A DNA stretch of 64,000 nt from Schistosoma haematobium. Its lineage: Eukaryota > Platyhelminthes > Trematoda > Strigeidida > Schistosomatidae. The position numbers and the translations under genes are program-made. Positions 26,601 to 33,400 of this stretch are shown in pieces. Numbering within the stretch: position 1 is the stretch's first letter; each line of letters begins with the position of its first letter. Location of the stretch: NCBI RefSeq assembly GCF_000699445.3, contig NC_067201.1:21890533-21954532 (forward strand), given 5' to 3'. Under the pieces are notes generated by a model that was given only the letters and a program-made list of their open reading frames with translations, was not told the origin of the DNA and ran no database searches.

Positions 26601-29099
26601 TTTACCAACCGAAGAGTTAAAACTTGCACCCCGTAATGACATTATGGATTGTGATGTAACTCCAGGTCAAAGCTCTGGCGATTACAAAGATGATCCTAAG
26701 TAAGTTTAAGATAATACTGTTGAACTATTGATGAAATTACACTAACCATTCCATGTGAATTGATACATAAATAGTGACCAATATTATGTTTAACTAGTTG
26801 TATGGACTATATTTAATTAGTTGAAAGTAATCGAGTGATCCTACAGGGAGTACCAGTAATGAGTAGCAACTAGCACAAAATCTAGATCAAGCAGAGTTTC
26901 CTACCGACCAACCACGTGGCATATAATCCTTTTTGATATTAAATCAATTTTCTGATACATAATGCGTAAAAGATCATCTGGTTTCTATTGAACTAATGTA
27001 TACTCACATGTATACAGTAGGTAAAACTGTCGAATGTGTTATTTCAATTCTAACGTAACAGTGATTGAAATTAACTCATGGCTATTTTGTAATTCTACAT
27101 GTACCATTGACTATCTAATAATTGAAAGGGATAGAAGGCCTAAGATCTAATATGAGCGTATATCAGTCCAGATTTCCACATTTCTTATCTACATAGTGAA
27201 AGAGACAGACAGTATCATCAGTCTTACCATGATCAATGTAATTCCGTAACAAAATAGGCGGGACTATAATTTATGGACGACCTTTGAGCGGCTCTGGAGT
27301 GACCTTGAGAATAGACACCCACTGATTAGTACTGAATGAGAGTTATAAACCAATTAGAATTATGGTTTACGGTTGATGGTTAAAGTCAAAAATTAGATTT
27401 AGGGTTTTCATGACGAACTGATATCAGCTATAACGCCAAAACTCTGTTTAGCCAAATGAATGAATTTCGCGCCAAAATTCATAACTCGTTATCTTATATC
27501 TGATTGGTTCGTTCATAAATTATAGTCTCGCCACGAAATAAAGTTATTTTGTACTAGTTGTGATTAACGTAGAATCCGAAATAAATGTACATCGCCTCAA
27601 ATACACATACTACAACATCAGCACAGAAAAAGAATTGAGATAACAGTAGTATCAATGGGACTCAGATGCTACCAAAGGTTAAGAGTGAATCTGTCTGCAT
27701 TATTGTAACCGATTCTGGTTTATATCACCTATTGTGTGATCGTACATGGACCCTATACACATAGTCTGCATATCTATCAGCCACGTTTCACACCCATCAA
27801 AGGAGCGGGGGCCCCGAATGCCCTGGTACGGCCGAGAGTGGGGAGAGTCCGCTCTCCATCTCGAAATGCTCTCACATGGCCACGCGTATATAGCCTCTGC
27901 CAGGGAAGTCCTACTCACTGCCTTCTCGCGGCGGGGGTGTTGTTTACGAAAATGAGAGCACGAAAAGCGAGTGTCCGGCGCTTTAACCAGATTCCAAATC
28001 AATGGTGCACATGGGCTCCAATATCCTGCGGGAACAAATGACGTATGAACCAATCGTTGGTCACCGGTTTCCATGGGACTGCATCTCCTTACGATGGTCC
28101 ACTGCCTTGTGGATCAGACCTTCAGGTCGAAGGCTCCGGGTGTGGCCCCCTACGAAAATCACCTGCTTCGGTCTGGGCACCCGGGCAGTATCACAGCCAT
28201 CACACATATCGAATGAGATTTGTGTGGCGCATATGTATTTGGTGCCTCCTTGTACCAATATCTATGTGTTAAAATAATAATAAATAAATACAAAGGAGCG
28301 AACTGTTGTACAGTAAACTTGTTCATCGGTTGGCAAACGAATACCTTGCCTACGCTACAAGTGACTCACATCGGCAAAGACCAACCGAGCTTTCTGAATT
28401 CATATCATTTCATAAAAATGTTAAGTGACTAAATCACTAAAAATGGCAGTCTCTATATTTAATGCTTATATTATAATTACACCTTTTCGAATCGATCAGA
28501 CTATTGCAGGTAATCCTACAACAGCGGTGGAACTTTTGATAATTAACACCAAACTGTGATCGAACAATTGGAGTATAAGCCCTCCTTGCGTCACTAAAAC
28601 CTTACCGTGACTTTAATACCCCTGTAACCTCAATAACTTTTGTTTCCTCTTCTTTTGTTAATTCCTATCTAGGATAGTGGCCTTCCGTCGTGGTAACAAA
28701 CTAGGTATTAATGTTACTTTAATACCAAAAACCAATAAGTTACCGACATTGCAAAATTCAAGTCTAGTTCCGGTTAGCGAAGATCAAATAGTTGATCAAT
28801 TTCACAAATCTGAACAACTGATCCCTTTACAAGCTGCAATTTACATGAATTTCGACTACAAAAACACATCAACTACTCTGTTAAGTGCAGCGAGTAATAA
28901 AACAGTGGCAACTGACACTACCAAAACACAAGGAAAGATTCCAGAAACAGCTACAACCACTGAAACATCAATATTGTCAGCAACAACTGCCACTGCTTCT
29001 ACAACATTAGAACAACGTGTTTTACCCCCAGCTGATGAAATCAAACAAATTCAAATAGTGGCATTATTTAATTTTGGTTATATGCCTGTCAACGAATAA
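10423..29099 (+). CDS. DCTN4: dynactin subunit 4 (p62), nine exons
   Basis: Exons: 10423-10551, 12977-13270, 18527-18628, 19924-19988, 21129-21235, 22297-22655, 24617-24880, 26596-26699, 28673-29099. Every junction is GT...AG and the phases join into one 616-aa frame. DCTN4 belongs to the pointed-end complex of dynactin, which helps dynein bind cargo. Diagnostic blocks in animal order: Cys-rich N-terminus ([16 protein letters not shown]), [16 protein letters not shown] and [16 protein letters not shown] in exon 2 (zinc-binding RING-like module), [10 protein letters not shown] near residue 266, SIKFRINL, and [17 protein letters not shown] near residue 475. The ATG at 10423 matches the N-terminus of animal p62. 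The protein is about 150 residues longer than my recollection of human DCTN4 (about 460 aa); much of the excess is Ser/Thr-rich, including about 540-600. Introns 1-8 are loaded with repeats. Identity is very secure; exact exon ends are inferred. Confidence 0.95.
10859..11075 (+). repeat. decayed SM-alpha-like SINE in DCTN4 intron 1
   Basis: A tRNA-like promoter arrangement (GTGACCCAGTGGTTCTAATGG, then GGTCCTGAGTTCGGTCT) is followed by a weak remnant of the hammerhead region (CTAAGTAGTCC... GCGAAGC). The ribozyme core is lost. Confidence 0.4.
11572..12345 (+). mobile_element. 5'-truncated RTE-type LINE in DCTN4 intron 1
   Basis: The 3' end of a LINE in the same orientation as DCTN4. An open frame at 11590-12153 (187 aa) is the C-terminal part of the reverse transcriptase ORF, with [53 protein letters not shown] and [18 protein letters not shown]. 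It is colinear with the C-terminus of the full-length LINE at 31108-34083. The 3' UTR ends in a CTGA microsatellite (GACTGACTGACTGACC). The piece is too short to be autonomous. A nearly identical copy lies at 47332-48060. Confidence 0.88.
13740..13935 (+). repeat. LTR-like interspersed repeat, copy a
   Basis: Matches the 3' parts of 23945-24420 and 43369-43866 (CACCTAATGAATA... GAGCAATTAACACATACGATC... GAATAGCTTATG) and ends GGTCACTACA. The solo LTR at 2828-8419 ends GGTCACTACA too, so these may be LTRs of a related element. Confidence 0.45.
13990..14330 (-). mobile_element. decayed RTE-type LINE 3' fragment in DCTN4 intron 2
   Basis: Antisense remnants such as GATTCTGAGCCATTTCAC and CCTACCAACTGGATGC follow the order seen in the better copies at 56466-57000 and 59735-60680. 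No usable ORF remains. Confidence 0.4.
14865..15506 (+). mobile_element. 5'-truncated LINE with GTAA tail, DCTN4 intron 2
   Basis: A second LINE subfamily. The conceptual product, broken by stops, shows [36 protein letters not shown], and a C-terminus like 54745-55235 ([27 protein letters not shown]). These are the usual C-terminal blocks of RTE-like endonuclease-reverse transcriptases. The 3' end runs directly into a (GTAA)n microsatellite, the tail of this subfamily. Frameshifts and stops make it a pseudogene. Confidence 0.75.
15441..15506 (+). repeat. (GTAA)n microsatellite, LINE 3' tail
   Basis: About 16 uninterrupted GTAA units directly after the LINE terminus GTAACAGGC. The related copy at 54745-55235 ends in about three units. 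Confidence 0.9.
16525..16660 (+). repeat. SM-alpha-like SINE relic with partial hammerhead
   Basis: A box-B-like GGTTCTGAGTTCGAGTCTC is followed by ACTGATGAGTCCCAAGTAGG. The hammerhead's first core block (CTGATGA) and part of helix II are kept. The second block, normally GAAA, reads TAAAA, so cleavage is unlikely. Confidence 0.55.
17105..17250 (+). repeat. SM-alpha-like SINE with near-complete hammerhead
   Basis: A tRNA-like head (ATGGCGTTTGAGGCGAATGG, GGTTTGAGTCCGGG) is followed by AACTGATGAGTTCAAAAC and AAAACGCGCGTCCTGGATT. Helix I, a short helix II, helix III and the GTC cleavage triplet can still form. The second core block reads AAAA rather than GAAA; that lost G is the general-base guanine (G12), so this copy is probably inactive. 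Confidence 0.6.
17955..18305 (+). mobile_element. decayed RTE-type LINE 3' end, DCTN4 intron 2
   Basis: Remnants of the C-terminus ([26 protein letters not shown], compare [14 protein letters not shown]) and of the 3' UTR (GTGTGGCAACTTGAATTGA, TATGACTGACTGAT). Strongly diverged, so old. Confidence 0.65.
18640..19160 (+). repeat. unnamed interspersed repeat, DCTN4 intron 3
   Basis: Shares ordered blocks with 46745-46990 (GACCTGGGAGGGTGATC / GACCTGAGAGCGTGACC; GCTTGAGGCAGGTCGTGCAC / GCTTGAGGTAGGTCACACAC) and with 50040-50370 (TTCTTGAGAG; GGAAACACCTTACTTCT). A likely fourth piece is 25290-25440. No coding capacity seen. Confidence 0.55.
19200..19510 (-). pseudogene. probable mariner/Tc1-like transposase relic, DCTN4 intron 3
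   Basis: Conceptual translation of the - strand, with stops, gives [20 protein letters not shown] and FIEQTTESC. This resembles the C-terminal end of mariner-type transposases, where a Cys/Phe-x-x-Trp block precedes EYFEG. The catalytic region is absent. The assignment rests on about 60 decayed residues and could be wrong. Confidence 0.35.
20623..20682. repeat. (AT)n microsatellite
   Basis: About 30 uninterrupted AT units in DCTN4 intron 4. Confidence 0.95.
20848..21010 (+). repeat. tRNA-related SINE-like sequence
   Basis: TGTAGCTCAGTGG (box A) and CAGGTTCGAAATCCC (box B with one inserted base) lie about 35 bp apart. The D-arm and T-arm do not close as in a working tRNA, and a non-tRNA body follows. 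This is read as a tRNA-derived SINE or pseudo-tRNA. Confidence 0.5.
21655..21755 (+). repeat. SM-alpha-like SINE relic
   Basis: GGGGTTCGAGTTCTG, GAACATCAACTCTGGGATGC and CACGAAACGCGCGTCCTAGATTCC match the copy at 17105-17250. The CTGATGA block is deleted, so no hammerhead can form. Confidence 0.55.
22846..23264 (+). repeat. SINE-like element, copy 2 (5'-truncated), DCTN4 intron 6
   Basis: Lacks the first ~100 bp of the family. It keeps GGTGCACATGGGCTCCAGTA, the central AGACCTTCAGGTCGAAGGCTCC block and the LINE-like 3' end (GTGTGGCGCATATGCATCTG... CCAATATTTATGTG) with an AATA tail. Confidence 0.75.
23945..24420 (+). repeat. LTR-like interspersed repeat, copy b
   Basis: Colinear with 43369-43866 from a Cys/Thr-like pyrimidine-rich start (TCTGACTCCAGTTAGATC) through GAGAATGAATTT and GAGAAGGCGAGTGGGCCAACTC to TTAGAATAGCTTATGTGAGC. 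About 475 bp, non-coding. Lies in DCTN4 intron 6. Confidence 0.5.
25290..25440 (+). repeat. fragment of the 18640-type repeat
   Basis: TTTCCAGCCCTGCTTCCATTG, then CTCCATTACAGTTGGCCGTA, parallels 18910-19020 in order. Weak similarity; lies in DCTN4 intron 7. Confidence 0.3.
25745..25880 (+). repeat. repeat paired with an inverted copy at 38690-38840
   Basis: TATATAAACCCAGTATG... GAAATAAATGATTC... GGGCTAGGCGG occurs here on the + strand and at 38690-38840 on the - strand. The TATATAAA and AATAAA motifs close together would suit a compact LTR, but I found no boundaries. Confidence 0.5.
27811..28291 (+). repeat. SINE-like element, copy 3, DCTN4 intron 8
   Basis: Close to the apparent family consensus from GAATGCCCTGGTACGGCCG to CCAATATCTATGTG, then a tail AATAATAATAAATAAATA. 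It lacks the ~50-bp GGTTGGTGGACAC block, as does copy 5, which suggests a subfamily. Confidence 0.8.
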
Positions 29100-29363
29100 A
29101 TTAAGTACATCTCCTAATAATAATTATTTTGTTGACTTTCAGTCATTTAACTATGTGATCAGAGTTTACATGACTTTTTCTTTGTGATGAAGCGTATTTA
29201 TTAACCTGTGAACGGTGTGTTTGGTTTACATTATTCTTTTATCATAGCTTATTTTTCATATTTGAGGGTGTTTCTGGTGACTATTGAAAATGATAACAAA
29301 CAGTTAAATCTCCCAATTAATTACATGTACTTCATTTTGCAATACAATAACAGGTGCAAGTCT

Positions 29364-29379
29364 TTTATTTACAAATAAA
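29364..29379. terminator. overlapping poly(A) signals of convergent genes
   Basis: The + strand has AATAAA at 29374-29379, 275 bases after the DCTN4 stop. The - strand has AATAAA at 29369-29364, 47 bases after the EMG1 stop. Cleavage downstream of each would make the two mRNAs overlap by some tens of bases. Confidence 0.6.
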
Positions 29380-29415
29380 TATTATCATACATATCACTGA
29401 TGTCATTTTAACGTA

Positions 29416-30382
29416 TCAGGTTTCTATTTGCGTTTTTACTCCACTTAAAATATCTTCAACACACCATACTTCTTCGAATGCAGTACATATTCGAGCGCAT
29501 GTCTGAGCGGCCGATAAAGGAAAGTTACTAATACTGACTGTACGTTGTGTAAACTCTTTACAAGTATCGACAACTGAACCATGGGCTAATGCACCAATAA
29601 CAATAACAACTGATTGAGGGTTAGGTTTCTGTGTCTCTTCAGCTAGTTGAATTGGTTTAATTTGTTCCTTTGATGAAAACGACATTGTAATAACTGGAGC
29701 ACCGATTGGAAAGTGTCGTGTTACAGGGTTTTTGACGATCTATGAAAAAAAAACTAAATAAAATTAACAAAAATACTGTACATACTTTTAATAGTTTCTC
29801 ACGATTGCCACCTTCAGCATGTATTGAGAGTTTGTGTAAAAGTTGCACCATAAGCCCACAAAATCGATCGAATGTACGTGGTATTCTTGTTTTAGGATTC
29901 ACTTCAATTATCACATTTTTTCTTGTTCGAATAAAAACCTTTGAGAAAATTAAAACAAATTTGTCAGTACAATTAAAATGAACTATTCTCAGTTAAGATG
30001 ATAAATATCCTGCAGTTTAAAACTACAGTCAATACGAAGAAAAAAAATCCAGTATTAAATGTCCCTGAAAAACTTATTCCAATAAAATAATAACTGCATT
30101 TCTACTTGATGATTATAGTCAGCAAGAAGTTTATTATTCGAATTTTTACGCCAGATTGTATTGCTGTGTGCAAATGACTCGTCTAATTCGGGCTGCCGCT
30201 TGCTCGGTATCAGTTACTTACTCGGTAGTCTACTTATTCCTGTAAATGGACAAGGGGGCACCAGATACATATGCGCCACAAAAATCCCATTTTGATTTGT
30301 GTGAGGGCTGTGATACTGCCCGGGTGCCTAAACTGAAGCAGGTGGTTTTCTTAGGGGTCAATCCCGGCGGATATGACTAGTC

Positions 30383-30451
<69 letters not shown>

Positions 30452-33400
30452 CTTCCCAACGAATTATACAACTACAAAGAGGGTAATGAGTTTTACTGCA
30501 GTCAGGGGTCTATGGTACCTAAACTCTCATTCGAAAAATTCTCTTGTATCGTAACATGTTTCTAGATTCCATCGCTCCGTTAAGTCAGCAGCTATGGCAA
30601 ACTGTCAATAGGACGGGCAATATCAAATGATGCTTGCTTTTTTGCATTTTTATCTCACTCAGTCATAGAGACAACGCCTTTTTTATTCGACTTCCTATTA
30701 GTAGATTCACTTATCGTAGTTATATTTAGTGGAGACGCTTACAATGCTTTGTCTCCTGAATGTTTAGTGACAATATAAGCACGCTGGGGATGCGTTTAGT
30801 CCGGCACAAATGAAACATAGTTTAGTTTAGTTGAACATAAATATTGGTACAAGAGAGCGCCAATATATATGCGCCACACAAAACAATGAGAATGCGAAGA
30901 GAAATAAATAAAAAAAAACTAAGGAGCGCAAAAGAAAAAGAGAACAGTAACGAAGAGATTGGTGTAAGGTAATGTGGTAGTAACGAGGTACAATCAGAAG
31001 AAATCTTTCAGGTAAGGGAGACACAACCACTTCTTATGAAGAAAGTAAAAGAAGGTTACAGCAGGATCGCCACTGGCTTCTATTCTGAGCCATATCTGAT
31101 AACGTCTCTAGCCACTGTGTAGCACCATCTCTCGGACCCCAACCAGGAGTCGTGAAGGACCGACAGAAGCCAGTCCTTTGCAGCTTTCTTTTATGCCACG
31201 ACACCATGTCATGCACTGACCACCTCTCCGCTTCTTCCAACCAGTCCCAGAGTCGGCAAATAATGCACGACGTGGAATTCTCTGGGACGACATTCGTAGA
31301 ACATGTCCAAGCCACCGAAGTCGGTGTTTCAAGATGGTGACACCAATTGAATTATCATCTCTGTGCCCGAACACACGATGCCGAACCTCTGCATTACTGA
31401 CATGGTGTTGCCACTGAATGTCAGCAATCCTTCGGCGACAGCGATGATCGAACACAGAGAGTCGTCTAACGTCCTCAACTCGGAGAGGCCAGGTTTCACA
31501 AGCATAGAGCAAAACTGCTCTCACCGACGCGTTGTAGATCCGACCTTTTACAGCCAGACTAACATCACGAAGGCGCCAAAGGTGGCCCAGATTGGCATAA
31601 GCCGCTCTGGCTTTCACTATTCGTGCATTGATCTCATCACTCACACCCCCACCAGCACTTATGCAGCTACCCAGATACACGAACTTCTCAACTACTTCTA
31701 TCTGCTCACCATCCAGAGTGAGTACAGGATTGGAATCCTGCCAGTCTTGTAGAAGCACTTTGCATGTCGAAGGTGCAAAGCACATTCCATACCTACGGAC
31801 ACTGATTGTCAACTGATTAAGTGCCGATTGCATGCCTTGGGCATTATCGCACAGTAAGACAATATCGTCCGCATACTCAAGGTCGATAAGTCTTTCTCCA
31901 GGCAACAGATCCACACCACTATTACTTACATTCATCAGAGCTGTTTCTAGAATGTCATCGATGGCAAAGTTGAAGAGGAATGGTGAGATTGGGCAACCCT
32001 GCCTAACCCCACTGCTCGAATGGAACAATGGAGAAAGGTGGTTGTATGCCCTCACTCTACCTGAGGTGTTTGTATATAGGGCTTTTAGGATGTTAATAAA
32101 CTTCTCAGGCACACCCTTCTTCAATAGACAATCCCAGAGAACAGCCCTGTCCAACGAATCGAAGGCAGCCCTGATGTCAAGAAACACTACGATTGTTGGC
32201 CTTTGATAAGTATGCCGGTGTTCTAACATTTGGCGGAGGGTGAAGATATGATCAATACATCCTCGACCAGAACGAAACATAGCCTGCTCCTCGCGAGTCA
32301 ATCTTTCTCGGGTTTTGAACAACCTACGAAGTATGACGGAAGCCAATAGCTTGGACGCAATCGGAAGCAGACTTATCCCCCGATAGTTGTTGCAGGAACG
32401 ACGTGAACCCTTTTTAAAGATAGGGACAACTATCGACTCATTCCATGACGTTGGTACACTCTCTAGTTCCCAAACCTTTGTAAACAACGTCCTCAATTCC
32501 TTAGTCAAAAAGTCACCACCATCTTTAAAAAGAGCCGGAGGTAAGTCATCTGGGCCAGGTGATTTGTAACGCTTCAAGAGTTGGAGTTCCTTGCGGACTT
32601 CCTCCTCGTCTGGTGGATCAGTCGTCACCGGCCATGGAGGGCAGGACAGTCTGACCGATGTTGCCGGAGCAGCAGGCCAGTTGAACTGCCCTTCGAAAAA
32701 TTCTGCCCACCGTCCAAGACGTCGATGGATGTTAGTGATTGACATCCCATCATCCTCGCAGATTGTTTCACTCACACCAGACTTCTTCCTGCCAGTGGCT
32801 CGGATGAACTGGAAGAGCTTCCGGTAGTTACCAGATGCAGCTGCTGCTTCCAGCTCATTAGCACGCTTCGACCACCAGGCTTCTCGATCCTTACGCAAGC
32901 TTTGCCCAATTTCATTACGTAACATCCTTCGTTTATGGTCAAACTCACGGTCACCCGGAGTAGACCGACGGGCTTCAATGAGTTGTAAGGAACCAGAAGA
33001 AACCCAGTGCTTAAAAGGGGGACGTTTCGCAAACCCACAACTGACTGTTCCCGCCATTTTCATGGCGTCATGCAATTGCAACCAATGCTCATCTATACTT
33101 TTCGGTGGAGTGGTAGCTAGCCTAGAGGCTAGCTCGGTTCGATACTTATTTGCAACAGAAGTTGCAACCAGCTTGCTAATATCAATCCGTTGATGGCGGT
33201 CACTTCGTTGTCCACTGAAAAGTAAGGCAAGATTGGCGCAGACCAAGGCATGGTCAGAGTCCAGATAGGTACTCGAAAAGGAGCGGCAGTCTTGTACACA
33301 ACCACGCCAGCGGTAGCTGATCGCGATGTGATCAATCTGAGTCCAGGCTTGAGATGCAGAGGGAGGACGCCAGGTGGCACATCGGCGATGACTGTGCCGA

